Below are positions 1-8,112 of a stretch of 64,000 nt of DNA, piece by piece. Source of the stretch: Aliidiomarina celeris (GTDB taxonomy: Bacteria; Pseudomonadota; Gammaproteobacteria; Enterobacterales; Alteromonadaceae). Every line of letters begins with the position of its first letter. The first letter of the stretch is position 1. A program made the position numbers and the translations under genes. The notes under the pieces were generated by a model. The model was not told the origin of the DNA, made no database searches, and saw only the letters and a program-made list of their open reading frames with translations. The stretch is taken from positions 744,001 through 808,000 of the forward strand of contig NZ_QMIL01000001.1 of the NCBI RefSeq assembly GCF_003316875.1, in the 5' to 3' direction.

Positions 1-468
1 AAGGCTTATGCCATGACCGGTTGGCGGATTGGTTATGCAGCCGGCCCTGCTCCTATTATTGCAGCCATGAAAAAGATTCAATCGCAAAGCACCTCAAACC
101 CCTGCTCCATTGCTCAACATGCGGCCGTAGCAGCGCTGAATGGTGAGCAGCATTTTATTGCGGAAATGGTAACTGAGTTTAAGCGTCGCCACGACACCTT
201 GGTTGCGGGTCTGAACAACATTGCGGGCATTCACGCTATTGCCGGTGACGGTACCTTCTACACGTTTCCAAATATTGAAGTGTTAATGGCGGCAAAAGGC
301 TTTGATACCGACGTAGCACTCTGTGAGGCGTTGCTTACCGAGCAAAAAGTTGCACTGGTACCTGGCACCGCTTTTGGCGCCCCAGGCCACTTTAGGCTTT
401 CATTTGCCGCCTCACAAAGCGTGCTCGACGAAGCCGTTGAGCGTATTGCAGCTTTTGCGCGTGAATAA
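1..468 (+). CDS. Aspartate-type aminotransferase, C-terminal part (cut by left edge)
   Basis: A fold-type I pyridoxal-phosphate aminotransferase, probably of the aspartate aminotransferase I-gamma group, which moves amino groups between aspartate or related amino acids and 2-oxoacids in the cytoplasm. The open frame runs from base 1 and the first codon is the lysine of the K-A-Y-A-M-T-G-W-R-I-G-Y motif. In this family that lysine forms the Schiff base with PLP, so the N-terminal half lies outside the window. The C-terminal segment R-L-S-F-A-A-S carries the arginine that usually binds the substrate carboxylate. A strong terminator follows at 515-551. Family membership is clear; exact substrate preference cannot be read from this half. 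Confidence 0.85.
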   Translation, partial: KAYAMTGWRIGYAAGPAPIIAAMKKIQSQSTSNPCSIAQHAAVAALNGEQHFIAEMVTEFKRRHDTLVAGLNNIAGIHAIAGDGTFYTFPNIEVLMAAKGFDTDVALCEALLTEQKVALVPGTAFGAPGHFRLSFAASQSVLDEAVERIAAFARE

Positions 469-514
469 ACCCACGCAAAGAGCCCGCTCATCAGCACGCT
501 AAGCAATGTTCAAC

Positions 515-551
515 AACCGCTTGAGGCTAACACTAACTCAAGCGGTTTTTT
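515..551 (+). terminator. Rho-independent terminator after the aminotransferase gene
   Basis: A perfect 11 bp stem (AACCGCTTGAG at 515-525, CTCAAGCGGTT at 537-547) with an 11 nt loop runs straight into a T tract at 546-551. It begins 47 nt after the aminotransferase stop codon. Confidence 0.9.
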
Positions 552-1215
552 CGTTTTAAGGGGCTTTCCGTGCGAAATAGCACTGAGTACAGCCAACAGA
601 GAAACACCTACGCATATTTTGGCTTTTTGCAACCGATTTAATTTAAAAAGTTTCCAACGAGTAAAAATACCGAAGTACAATCCAACAGGTCCTTTTGCCC
701 TGTTCGCTCTCGATACAGCTTTGTACGCTATGTCTCACGTAAGTAACCGCTCACTGCATAATTTCAAAACTGTTTTCCACTACTGAAGCCGTCGATCACT
801 CACAATATTGCAACTTTTGTGTCACACAGCCTTAACATTCGCGCATTTTCCGTCCAGCCCGCACTGCTGTCATAACCTATTGAATTAATTGGTTAATAAA
901 TAAAATGCTAATAATTAACCAGATCCTGAATCGGGCCGGATCGCCTACGGTTGCGCTGATCTCACAGACTTAACCACAAAGTTATCCACAGAAAACGTGG
1001 ATAAGATCAGCTAGCCCCCATACATCAAGGGTTTGTGTTCGATGTGGATAAAAATCGAGAAAAAACTTGCATTATCTAGAGCCCTTATTTTTCAAGACCT
1101 AGAAAACAAACATGATAAAACAGCCAACTCAGTACAATTTGTAGCCCAAAGCATAGAAAACGCTTGTTTTTTACCCGAACGGACCGCTTTTCATAAATTT
1201 TGTTTCGCTCAATGG
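552..1215. other. Long non-coding region with DnaA-box cluster (candidate DnaA-binding locus)
   Basis: I see no convincing gene in this ~660 bp. Within it, four DnaA-box-like 9-mers fall in 82 bp: TTAACCACA at 970-978 (8/9), TTATCCACA at 982-990 (9/9), reverse-strand TTATCCACG at 996-1004 (8/9) and reverse-strand TTATCCACA at 1043-1051 (9/9). Four GATC sites (922, 939, 958, 1005) and an AT-rich block (about 877-920) lie alongside. C-ATCAA-GGGT-TTG at 1023-1035 matches the IHF consensus WATCAANNNNTTR with one mismatch, between the third and fourth boxes. The combination resembles oriC, datA or DARS loci. None of the usual oriC neighbours (mnmG, mioC, rpmH, dnaA) is visible, so a DnaA-titration or reactivation site seems likelier than the main origin. 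That is inference. Confidence 0.55.
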
Positions 1216-1244
1216 TTGACAGTGCTGCGGTCTAGCATTAACAT
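1216..1244 (+). promoter_or_regulatory. Promoter of the tRNA-Asn pair
   Basis: A perfect -35 box TTGACA (1216-1221), a 17 bp spacer and a -10 box TAACAT (1239-1244) end 18 nt before the first tRNA. A GC-rich discriminator (CCGCCCCG) follows the -10 box, as in stringently controlled stable-RNA promoters. Confidence 0.8.
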
Positions 1245-1262
1245 TCCGCCCCGTTAAGCGTT

Positions 1263-1339
1263 TCCCCAGTAGCTCAGTCGGTTAGAGCGGTGGACTGTTA
1301 ATCCATGTGTCGTTGGTTCGAATCCAACCTGGGGAGCCA
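1263..1339 (+). tRNA. tRNA-Asn (anticodon GTT), copy 1
   Basis: A full cloverleaf: acceptor TCCCCAG pairing with CTGGGGA, D arm AGCTCAGTCGGTTAGAGCG, anticodon loop CTGTTAA giving anticodon GTT, and T arm GGTTCGAATCC. The discriminator G and an encoded CCA close the gene at 1339. It closely follows E. coli tRNA-Asn in layout. The start is placed at T1263 by acceptor pairing. Confidence 0.97.
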
Positions 1340-1368
1340 AACGCCTAGACCTACCAAAGCCTTTCAAT

Positions 1369-1445
1369 TCCCCAGTAGCTCAGTCGGTTAGAGCGGTGGA
1401 CTGTTAATCCATGTGTCGTTGGTTCGAATCCAACCTGGGGAGCCA
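1369..1445 (+). tRNA. tRNA-Asn (anticodon GTT), copy 2
   Basis: Identical in sequence to the copy at 1263-1339, 29 nt downstream, with encoded CCA. Both are probably cut from one transcript started at the promoter at 1216-1244. I see no separate promoter between the copies. Confidence 0.97.
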
Positions 1446-1495
1446 AAAGCTCCAAGCAATATTCAATACACACCTTATCGATGAATTACAGCAAG

Positions 1496-2020
1496 CTAGT
1501 GAATGAGCGTGATGAATACCGCGCCAATGCCTGTACCCAATAGAGCACCCGCAATAACGTCACTCGGATAATGCACGCCAAGTGCAACGCGTGATACCGC
1601 CACCAGCACTGCCCACAGATACACTGCCGAACTCCACAACGGAAAGCTCGTTACCACCAGCGCAGCAAAAAGAAATGCGGCCGTTGAATGGCCAGAAGGG
1701 AAACTGAATTTGTCGGCTGGCGTAATAGCCGGACGAAACTGCGGCCGTATTGCCGGACGGTTTCGCTTAAGGGTATTTTTCAGCCAAATAAACAAGGGAA
1801 TTTCAAGCGCAAACGAAAGCAACAAGCGTTGCACAAACAACATACTGCCCTCAACGGTTGCCACCACAGCGAGCAAAGCAAATAACGCATAATAGGGGCC
1901 GTCGCCGCTACGCGAAAACCAGAACGCTAGGCGCGACTTCCGCAGTGGCCGAGTGCGTTTGAACAGCCAATAGAATGCAGCTTCATCTGCTGCGCGTAGC
2001 TGTTGGAAAATATGTTGCAG
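1496..2020 (-). CDS. PAP2-family membrane phosphatase with non-AUG start
   Basis: A type 2 phosphatidic acid phosphatase, an integral inner-membrane enzyme acting on lipid phosphates such as phosphatidylglycerophosphate or undecaprenyl pyrophosphate. The tripartite active-site signature is complete: K-N-T-L-K-R-N-R-P, P-S-G-H, and S-R-V-A-L-G-V-H-Y-P-S-D. Coding sequence continues upstream of the first TTG (1876) in the same frame, with family-like residues (R-A-A-D-E-A-A-F-Y-W, then S-G-D-G-P-Y-Y), up to a stop at 2039-2041. No ATG or GTG exists in that extension and I find no TTG. A strong Shine-Dalgarno AAGGAG (minus strand, 2032-2027) sits 6 nt before a CTG at 2020-2018, with an ATT at 2011-2009 as alternative. 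I chose CTG, giving about 174 residues. The family is certain, the start is not. Confidence 0.8.
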   Translation of the reverse strand: MQHIFQQLRAADEAAFYWLFKRTRPLRKSRLAFWFSRSGDGPYYALFALLAVVATVEGSMLFVQRLLLSFALEIPLFIWLKNTLKRNRPAIRPQFRPAITPADKFSFPSGHSTAAFLFAALVVTSFPLWSSAVYLWAVLVAVSRVALGVHYPSDVIAGALLGTGIGAVFITLIH

Positions 2021-2105
2021 AGTTTGCTCCTTGCCGACTTAAGTCTATGCGCTAAGCTGCGTATGTTAACGAAATTCTGACGAAAACGCTTGCATAAATG
2101 TAACG

Positions 2106-2134
2106 TTGTTAAATGGTACCGAAATCAGGATAAT
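2106..2134 (+). promoter_or_regulatory. Putative rnf operon promoter
   Basis: TTGTTA (2106-2111), a 17 bp spacer and GATAAT (2129-2134) fit a sigma-70 promoter about 50 nt upstream of rnfA. It is the best-scoring pair I can see by eye in the gap. Confidence 0.5.
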
Positions 2135-2184
2135 AGAGGCCAATAAGTGAATGCCAAATCCACGCCTAAGATCATCGGAACCTC

Positions 2185-2769
2185 ATGACTGAAATTCTGT
2201 TATTACTGATCGCAACAGTGCTTGTAAATAACTTTGTATTGGTGCAATTTTTGGGCCTTTGCCCTTTTATGGGCGTTTCCAATAAGTTAGAAACCGCCAT
2301 AGGCATGTCGGCCGCCACTACCTTTGTGCTCACACTCGCTTCCGTTTCAAGCTATTTAGTGCATCATTACATTCTTTTGCCACTCGAACTACAAGCCTTA
2401 CGCACGCTAAGTTTTATTTTAGTGATCGCAGTTGTGGTGCAGTTTACTGAAATGGTTGTGCACAAAACCAGCCCTACACTCTACCGTTTACTCGGTATCT
2501 TTTTACCGCTCATTACGACCAACTGTGCGGTTCTTGGGGTTGCGCTATTGAATATTTCCGAGCAACACAATTTTATCGAGTCTATTTTTTATGGTTTAGG
2601 GGCCGCTATTGGCTTTTCTTTGGTATTGGTGCTCTTTTCTGCGTTGCGTGAACGCATTGCGGCCGCCGACGTGCCTATCACTTTCCGCGGCGCTGCTATT
2701 GGCATGATCACTGCAGGGCTAATGTCGCTCGCCTTTATGGGCTTTACAGGGCTTATTACAACATCATGA
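2185..2769 (+). CDS. rnfA: Electron transport complex subunit RnfA
   Basis: RnfA (RsxA) is one of two homologous hydrophobic subunits (with RnfE) of the inner-membrane Rnf complex. The complex links electron transfer between NADH and ferredoxin or other reduced carriers to ion movement, and in E. coli it keeps SoxR reduced. The 194-residue length is typical. The N-terminus has the family pattern [19 protein letters not shown], whose cysteine is implicated in the membrane 2Fe-2S site, and a second half repeats it as I-T-T-N-C-A-V-L-G. About six membrane segments are visible. It opens a tightly overlapping operon; its stop overlaps rnfB by 4 nt (ATGA). Confidence 0.97.
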   Translation: MTEILLLLIATVLVNNFVLVQFLGLCPFMGVSNKLETAIGMSAATTFVLTLASVSSYLVHHYILLPLELQALRTLSFILVIAVVVQFTEMVVHKTSPTLYRLLGIFLPLITTNCAVLGVALLNISEQHNFIESIFYGLGAAIGFSLVLVLFSALRERIAAADVPITFRGAAIGMITAGLMSLAFMGFTGLITTS

Positions 2770-3383
2770 GTATTCTCAGCGGAATTCTTGTACTTGCCGG
2801 TTTAGCGTTGCTCTTTGGCCTGATCCTCGGCTTTGCTGCCATTCGTTTTAAAGTAGAAAGCGATCCTTTGGTAGATCAAATAGATGAAATCCTGCCACAG
2901 ACCCAGTGTGGCCAATGTGGCTATCCCGGTTGCCGCCCTTATGCGGAAGCCATTGCCAACGGCGACGACATTAATAAATGCCCACCCGGTGGTGAAGCAA
3001 CAATTCAGAAGCTGTCCGACCTTACCGGGCGTGAAGCGAAACCTCTCGACGCTGCTCACGGTGTTGAAGACGTGAAGAAAGTTGCCTACATTCGCGAAGA
3101 CGAATGCATTGGCTGCACAAAATGCATACAAGCCTGCCCGGTCGACGCCATTATGGGGGCAAATCGACAAATGCACACGGTTATCGCCGACGAATGCACG
3201 GGCTGTGATCTTTGTGTAGAACCCTGCCCTGTTGACTGTATTGATATGCTGCCGGTAACCACAAAGCCCGAGCGCTGGCGTTGGCAGCTTGACAGTATTC
3301 CCGTAACAGTAGTCGATGCTACACAGGCCCTTCCAGAGCAGAAGGCAGAGCCAAAGGAAGAACACAGCGGGAGCCAAGTATGA
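2766..3383 (+). CDS. rnfB: Electron transport complex iron-sulfur subunit RnfB
   Basis: RnfB carries electrons between soluble ferredoxin and the membrane Rnf core. An N-terminal membrane anchor (about residues 4-26) is followed by a 4Fe-4S domain with C-G-Q-C-G-Y-P-G-C and a distal C-P-P-G-G. Two ferredoxin motifs come next, [12 protein letters not shown] and [12 protein letters not shown]. The start ATG overlaps the rnfA stop and its own stop overlaps rnfC by 4 nt, suggesting translational coupling. At 205 residues it is ordinary in length for gammaproteobacterial RnfB. Confidence 0.97.
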   Translation: MSILSGILVLAGLALLFGLILGFAAIRFKVESDPLVDQIDEILPQTQCGQCGYPGCRPYAEAIANGDDINKCPPGGEATIQKLSDLTGREAKPLDAAHGVEDVKKVAYIREDECIGCTKCIQACPVDAIMGANRQMHTVIADECTGCDLCVEPCPVDCIDMLPVTTKPERWRWQLDSIPVTVVDATQALPEQKAEPKEEHSGSQV

Positions 3384-5035
3384 GCAAACAGGCAAGCAAC
3401 GCGGTGCAACTCTGGGACTTTCCCGGCGGTATTCATCCGCCGGAGCGCAAGCAGCTGGCAAATCGCACGCCGATTGCTCATTTGCCGTTACCCTCAGTGC
3501 TTTACATTCCACTGCGTCAGCATTTAGGGAGCGCTGGCAATATCCTTGTGCAGCCGGGAGATACCGTTTTACGCGGCCAAGCGCTTACAGAGCCCGGCCA
3601 TACGGGCGGGCTGCCGGTACATGCGCCAACCTCGGGAACAGTGCAAGCCATTATCGACCACCCGAGCAATCATCCGTCGATGCTCGCAGAACCCTGTATT
3701 CAACTTATTCCCGACGGGCTTCACAACAGTGTGGCGTTTGAGCCTATATCGAACCCATTTGAAGCTACCGCCCTCAGCCTACTTCAACACATACAGCAAG
3801 CAGGCATTGCCGGCATGGGCGGCGCAGGTTTTCCGACGGCACAGAAGCTGGCGCAATCTCGCCGCATTGAGTTGTTGATTATAAACGGTGTGGAATGTGA
3901 GCCCTATATTGTGTCCGACGATCGCCTCATGCGTGAACACGCCGCCACTATTGTGCGCGGTTCATTGTTGATTGGGCATATTCTCGGCAACCCTGCTATT
4001 GTCATTGCCGTGGAAGACAACAAGCCCGAGGCTATTCAAGCACTTGAACATGCATTAACACAGCTCGACAGCCAACAGGCAGAACAAATTTCACTTAGGG
4101 TTGTGCCCACTAAGTATCCATCTGGTGGTGAAAAGCAACTTATTCAAGTGCTTACAGGTAAGCAAGTGCCCGCGCGGGGTTACCCTGCCCATATTGGCAT
4201 TATTATGCAGAACGTCGGCACCGCTTTCGCCGTAGCCCGAGCAATTGACCACGGCGAACCGCTTATGGAGCGTGTGGTTACCCTTACGGGTGAAGCCTTT
4301 GCTCAGCCGGGTACGGTATGGGGGCTACTCGGTACGCCTATCGCTCATTTACTTACACATGCGGGGCTGCAAACGGAAGCCCAACAACGGATCATTGTCG
4401 GTGGCCCCATGATGGGCTTTACTGTTACCGATTTACAAATTCCCATTACCAAAACAACCAACTGCTTATTGGCACCGACAACAACAGAAATACCCGCCAA
4501 ACGCCAAGAGCTGGCATGTATTCGCTGTGGCGCATGTGAACAGGTTTGCCCCGCAAGTATATTACCGCAACAGCTTTATTGGTTGGCGCGGGCCAAAGAC
4601 CACGACGGCTTGGCACAACACCATTTGTCGGACTGCATTGAATGCGGCGCCTGTGCTTACGTATGCCCGAGCGAAATTCCTTTGGTGCACTACTATCGGC
4701 AAGCGAAAGCCGATATTCGGGAAGCACATATTGAACAACAAAAAGCAGAAATCGCACGACAGCGATTCGAAGCCCGTCAAGCGCGGCTCCAGCGCGAAAA
4801 AGAAGAGCGCTTAGAGCGCCACCGCCAAGCGGCTGAAGCTCGGCAAAAGGCTTTAGCAGCGCGAGAGCGCGAACACGCGCAGCAAGCGGAACCTGCCGCG
4901 CCCAATGCACCTGCAGCAGCCAGCGACGACCCACAGAAAGCCAAGGTTGCAGCGGCAATTGCCCGCGCCAAGGCCAAGAAAGCCGCCCAGCAAGTGCAAC
5001 AACAATCACAGCAAGGAGACTCTGAATCCTCATGA
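3380..5035 (+). CDS. rnfC: Electron transport complex subunit RnfC
   Basis: RnfC is the membrane-associated NADH/FMN-binding subunit that also holds two 4Fe-4S clusters. The N-terminal part has the RnfC barrel and the nucleotide-binding stretch G-M-G-G-A-G-F-P-T, then I-N-G-V-E-C-E-P-Y. Cluster motifs are [12 protein letters not shown] and [12 protein letters not shown]. The last ~100 residues are a charged coiled coil rich in Ala, Arg, Gln and Lys. This tail is much shorter than the long repeat tail of E. coli RsxC, so the protein is 551 rather than ~740 residues. It overlaps rnfB and rnfD by 4 nt each. Confidence 0.97.
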   Translation: MSKQASNAVQLWDFPGGIHPPERKQLANRTPIAHLPLPSVLYIPLRQHLGSAGNILVQPGDTVLRGQALTEPGHTGGLPVHAPTSGTVQAIIDHPSNHPSMLAEPCIQLIPDGLHNSVAFEPISNPFEATALSLLQHIQQAGIAGMGGAGFPTAQKLAQSRRIELLIINGVECEPYIVSDDRLMREHAATIVRGSLLIGHILGNPAIVIAVEDNKPEAIQALEHALTQLDSQQAEQISLRVVPTKYPSGGEKQLIQVLTGKQVPARGYPAHIGIIMQNVGTAFAVARAIDHGEPLMERVVTLTGEAFAQPGTVWGLLGTPIAHLLTHAGLQTEAQQRIIVGGPMMGFTVTDLQIPITKTTNCLLAPTTTEIPAKRQELACIRCGACEQVCPASILPQQLYWLARAKDHDGLAQHHLSDCIECGACAYVCPSEIPLVHYYRQAKADIREAHIEQQKAEIARQRFEARQARLQREKEERLERHRQAAEARQKALAAREREHAQQAEPAAPNAPAAASDDPQKAKVAAAIARAKAKKAAQQVQQQSQQGDSESS

Positions 5036-6108
5036 GTTTTTACATCGCCTCGTCTCCGCACGCCCACCAACGGCGCACCACACAACACATTATGTTGTGG
5101 GTATTGCTGGCGTTAATCCCCGGGCTCGCCGCACAGTGCTACTTTTTCGGTTGGGGACCGCTATTGCAAATTACAGTTGCGGTCACCGTCGCTCTCATTA
5201 CGGAAGCCGTTATTCTTATTGTTCGTGAAAAACCATTACGCGCAACGCTCGGCGACTTTTCCGCAGTAGTTACGGCCGTACTCTTAGCGATCAGTATTCC
5301 GCCCCTAGCGCCGTGGTGGGTTATTGTTATTGGTACCTTGTTTTCCATCGGTATTGTAAAGCACGTTTACGGCGGTATCGGCCAGAATGTTTTTAATCCC
5401 GCAATGGCTGGCTATGTACTGCTACTTATTTCTTTTCCGGTACAAATGACTTCATGGATGCCACCTAGCACACTAGCAACGTTCGAACTGAATTTTATCG
5501 ACAGCCTGTGGCTGTTTTTTACCCAATACACCAGTGAAGGCTATAGCTTAGAGCAAGTTCGCCTCATTGAGCTTACGCAAAGCCTCGACGCTATAGTAAT
5601 GGCGACCCCGTTAGATGAAATTAAAACCCAACTCAGCCAAGGTTATACCTTAACGGAAATCAAACGGTCTGATGTGTTTAGCGGCATTGCCGGTACTGGA
5701 TGGTTATGGGTCAACCTCGGCTATTTAGTCGGTGGCCTGTTACTTTTATACAAGCGCATTATTCAATGGCATATTCCGGTGGCTCTGCTTGCTTCACTCG
5801 CATTCTTTGCTGCGCTCGGCTCGCTGTTTGCCGCCGACCAGTTACCCGGCGTAAGTTTGCATTTACTCAGTGGTGGCGCCATGCTGGCCGCTTTCTTTAT
5901 TGCCACAGACCCCGTTTCTGCCGCCACTTCAAACCGCGGCAAGCTGGTTTATGCGGCGCTTATTGGTATGCTCATTTATATTATTCGAACTTGGGGCGGA
6001 TACCCAGACGCTATCGCATTTGCAGTCCTTTTAGCCAATATGTGCGTGCCGGTGATCGACTATTACACACGGCCGAGAGCCTATGGCCACGGAGGGAAAG
6101 CGCTATGA
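5032..6108 (+). CDS. rnfD: Electron transport complex subunit RnfD
   Basis: RnfD is a polytopic membrane subunit related to NqrB that carries covalently bound FMN and lies on the electron path. The 358-residue protein has many membrane helices, the conserved G-Q-N-V-F-N-P-A-M segment near 117-125 and T-D-P-V-S-A-A-T near 288-295. Thr192 sits in A-T-P-L-D at the place where family members carry the flavinylated threonine, but the residues before it are V-M rather than the usual S-G. It overlaps rnfC and rnfG by 4 nt. Confidence 0.97.
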   Translation: MSFYIASSPHAHQRRTTQHIMLWVLLALIPGLAAQCYFFGWGPLLQITVAVTVALITEAVILIVREKPLRATLGDFSAVVTAVLLAISIPPLAPWWVIVIGTLFSIGIVKHVYGGIGQNVFNPAMAGYVLLLISFPVQMTSWMPPSTLATFELNFIDSLWLFFTQYTSEGYSLEQVRLIELTQSLDAIVMATPLDEIKTQLSQGYTLTEIKRSDVFSGIAGTGWLWVNLGYLVGGLLLLYKRIIQWHIPVALLASLAFFAALGSLFAADQLPGVSLHLLSGGAMLAAFFIATDPVSAATSNRGKLVYAALIGMLIYIIRTWGGYPDAIAFAVLLANMCVPVIDYYTRPRAYGHGGKAL

Positions 6109-6761
6109 TTTTTTCATCCATGAAACGCAACGGTATTATTCTCGCCGCTTTTGCTGCAGTGGCAACCGCGCTGCTTATTGCGGTGCAATGGGCCACCGCC
6201 GACCGTATCGCCGCCCAGCAACGCAATGAAGTGATGCGTACTCTCAATGAACTGGTCCCGCGCTCCACTTACAGCAACGATCTGTACCGCGACTGTACGC
6301 TGGTGACTAACCCAGACGCACTTGGAATCGACAGCGCACAACCGGTTTATCGCGCTCGGGATAACAATAATCATGTCGCCCTAGTGGTTAGAACCACAGC
6401 GCCAGACGGCTACAGCGGTGCCATTCATTTGTTGGTGGCCATTGCCCCATCGGGCACTATTCTTGGCAGCCGCGTGCTCCAACATCGCGAAACACCTGGC
6501 TTAGGCGACAAAATTGAACTGCGAAAAAGTGACTGGATTCTGAGCTTCACCAACCAGCGGGTGAACGGCGAAAACGATCCGCGCTGGGCAGTTCGCCGCG
6601 ACGGCGGCGCCTTTGACCAGTTCACGGGGGCAACCATTACGCCGCGCGCGGTGATCAATGCTATTCAACGCACTGCTTTATGGGCACAGGCCAATAGCAA
6701 CGCGCTTTTTACTGCGCCAGCAAACTGCGACGCTGCCACGCAAGGAGTCGGTAATGAGTAA
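6105..6761 (+). CDS. rnfG: Electron transport complex subunit RnfG
   Basis: RnfG is a periplasm-facing flavoprotein of the Rnf complex with one N-terminal membrane anchor (about residues 8-29) and an FMN-binding domain. The flavinylation motif T-G-A-T is present at residues 174-177, with Thr177 the expected FMN attachment site. A longer reading frame exists upstream, but the start at 6105 is chosen because GGAGGG lies 8 nt before it and it overlaps the rnfD stop in the ATGA arrangement used throughout the operon. At 218 residues it is of normal length. Confidence 0.96.
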   Translation: MIFSSMKRNGIILAAFAAVATALLIAVQWATADRIAAQQRNEVMRTLNELVPRSTYSNDLYRDCTLVTNPDALGIDSAQPVYRARDNNNHVALVVRTTAPDGYSGAIHLLVAIAPSGTILGSRVLQHRETPGLGDKIELRKSDWILSFTNQRVNGENDPRWAVRRDGGAFDQFTGATITPRAVINAIQRTALWAQANSNALFTAPANCDAATQGVGNE

Positions 6762-7455
6762 CGTGAACGAATACAAAACCCTTACCGCAAATGGATTATG
6801 GGAAAACAACCCCGCGCTCGTTCAATTACTAGGGCTCTGCCCACTACTCGCGGTTACCGGAACTGTCACGAACGGCTTAGGCCTTGGCATTGCTACGCTA
6901 TTAGTATTAATGGGCTCGAATATTACCGTGTCTTTAGTGCGCGACTGGGTGCCCAATGAAATTCGAATTCCTGTATTCGTTATTGTTATTGCTACCTTTG
7001 TAACCCTTATTGAACTATTAATGAATGCGTTCACCTATGGGCTTTACACGGCCTTAGGTATTTTTATTCCACTTATTGTTACCAACTGCGCCATTATTGG
7101 TCGCGCCGAAGCCTACGCGTCAAAGAATCCGTGGCACAAAGCTGGCTTCGACGGTTTTGTGATGGGTTTAGGCTTTGCTTTGGTACTGGTGCTTTTAGGT
7201 GGACTGCGTGAAATAATTGGCCAAGGCACGCTCTTCGACGGTGCCGACTTGTTGCTAGGCCCGTGGGCGGCGTCACTGCGTATGGAGCTGATTCAATTCG
7301 ACTACCCATTGCTGGTTGCCATTCTGCCGCCAGGCGCCTTTATTGGTTTAGGATTAATCATTGCGGTGAAAAATGGCATCGATTTGCAACGCAAGCGGCG
7401 CGCAGCCAAACAGCCGATAGCGAAAGCGCAACGCGCGCGCGTTACTTCACAATAA
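6754..7455 (+). CDS. rnfE: Electron transport complex subunit RnfE
   Basis: RnfE is the second RnfA-like membrane subunit. The pair forms the core that holds a membrane iron-sulfur centre. Family patterns include [29 protein letters not shown] and [16 protein letters not shown]. The start at 6754 has AAGGAG upstream and overlaps the rnfG stop by 8 nt; a longer in-frame extension runs inside rnfG and is rejected. The basic C-terminus (Lys/Arg-rich) is cytoplasmic. Length is 233 residues. Confidence 0.97.
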   Translation: MSNVNEYKTLTANGLWENNPALVQLLGLCPLLAVTGTVTNGLGLGIATLLVLMGSNITVSLVRDWVPNEIRIPVFVIVIATFVTLIELLMNAFTYGLYTALGIFIPLIVTNCAIIGRAEAYASKNPWHKAGFDGFVMGLGFALVLVLLGGLREIIGQGTLFDGADLLLGPWAASLRMELIQFDYPLLVAILPPGAFIGLGLIIAVKNGIDLQRKRRAAKQPIAKAQRARVTSQ

Positions 7456-7476
7456 CTGCAAAGGGAAAACGAAGCG

Positions 7477-8112
7477 ATGAACAAAGCAAAACGCGTTGAA
7501 ATTTTAACTCGATTGCGCGCGGCGAACCCAAATCCCACGACTGAGCTCAACTTTTCCAATCCATTTGAGCTGCTTATTGCTGTACTTTTGTCGGCACAGG
7601 CCACCGACGTAGGCGTGAATAAGGCAACTGGGCCGTTATTTGCGGTAGCAAATAACCCAGTCGACATGCTGGCACTGGGCGTAGACGGGGTGAAACACTA
7701 CATTAAAACCATCGGCCTATTTAATACCAAAGCAGAAAACGTGATCAAAACCTGCCGTATTTTAGTGGAGCAACACCAAGGTGTTGTTCCCGAGAACCGC
7801 GAAGCGCTTGAGGCTCTGCCCGGTGTTGGCCGAAAAACCGCAAACGTAGTGCTCAATACCGCCTTTGGCTGGCCGACCATTGCTGTCGACACACATATTT
7901 TTAGAGTGAGTAACCGCACCAAACTGGCCACTGGCAAAAACGTTGATCAAGTCGAGCAAAAGTTACTGAAAGTGGTGCCCGCAGAATTTAAAGTCGACGT
8001 ACACCATTGGTTGATACTACATGGCCGCTACACCTGCGTGGCGCGAAAACCACGGTGCGGTTCATGCATTATCGAAGACCTTTGCGAATTTAAAGAAAAG
8101 ACCGAAATTTAA
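7477..8112 (+). CDS. nth: Endonuclease III
   Basis: A DNA glycosylase and AP lyase that removes oxidised pyrimidines in base excision repair. The helix-hairpin-helix L-P-G-V-G-R-K-T-A-N-V holds the catalytic lysine, the catalytic aspartate lies in V-D-T-H-I-F-R-V, and the C-terminal 4Fe-4S loop has four cysteines (C-V-A-R-K-P-R-C-G-S-C then C of D-L-C). It is the last gene of the rnf operon, 21 nt after rnfE, as in E. coli. Its 3' end overlaps the convergent sensor-kinase gene by 4 nt. At 211 residues it is the standard length. Confidence 0.97.
   Translation: MNKAKRVEILTRLRAANPNPTTELNFSNPFELLIAVLLSAQATDVGVNKATGPLFAVANNPVDMLALGVDGVKHYIKTIGLFNTKAENVIKTCRILVEQHQGVVPENREALEALPGVGRKTANVVLNTAFGWPTIAVDTHIFRVSNRTKLATGKNVDQVEQKLLKVVPAEFKVDVHHWLILHGRYTCVARKPRCGSCIIEDLCEFKEKTEI

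Noticed and set aside
1033-1257. 74-codon open frame over the DnaA-box and promoter region
   Set aside because: It covers a DnaA box and the tRNA promoter, has no ribosome site and no family likeness.
2802-3512. Long minus-strand frame across rnfB
   Set aside because: It is antisense to a clear iron-sulfur protein; Cys-rich composition is a shadow of the ferredoxin motifs.
4446-5033. Minus-strand frame opposite the rnfC tail
   Set aside because: Low-complexity antisense shadow of the Ala/Arg/Gln-rich tail.
5700-6104. Upstream extension of the rnfG frame inside rnfD
   Set aside because: It is out of frame with rnfD, and the ATGA-overlapping start at 6105 has a strong Shine-Dalgarno and the right N-terminus.
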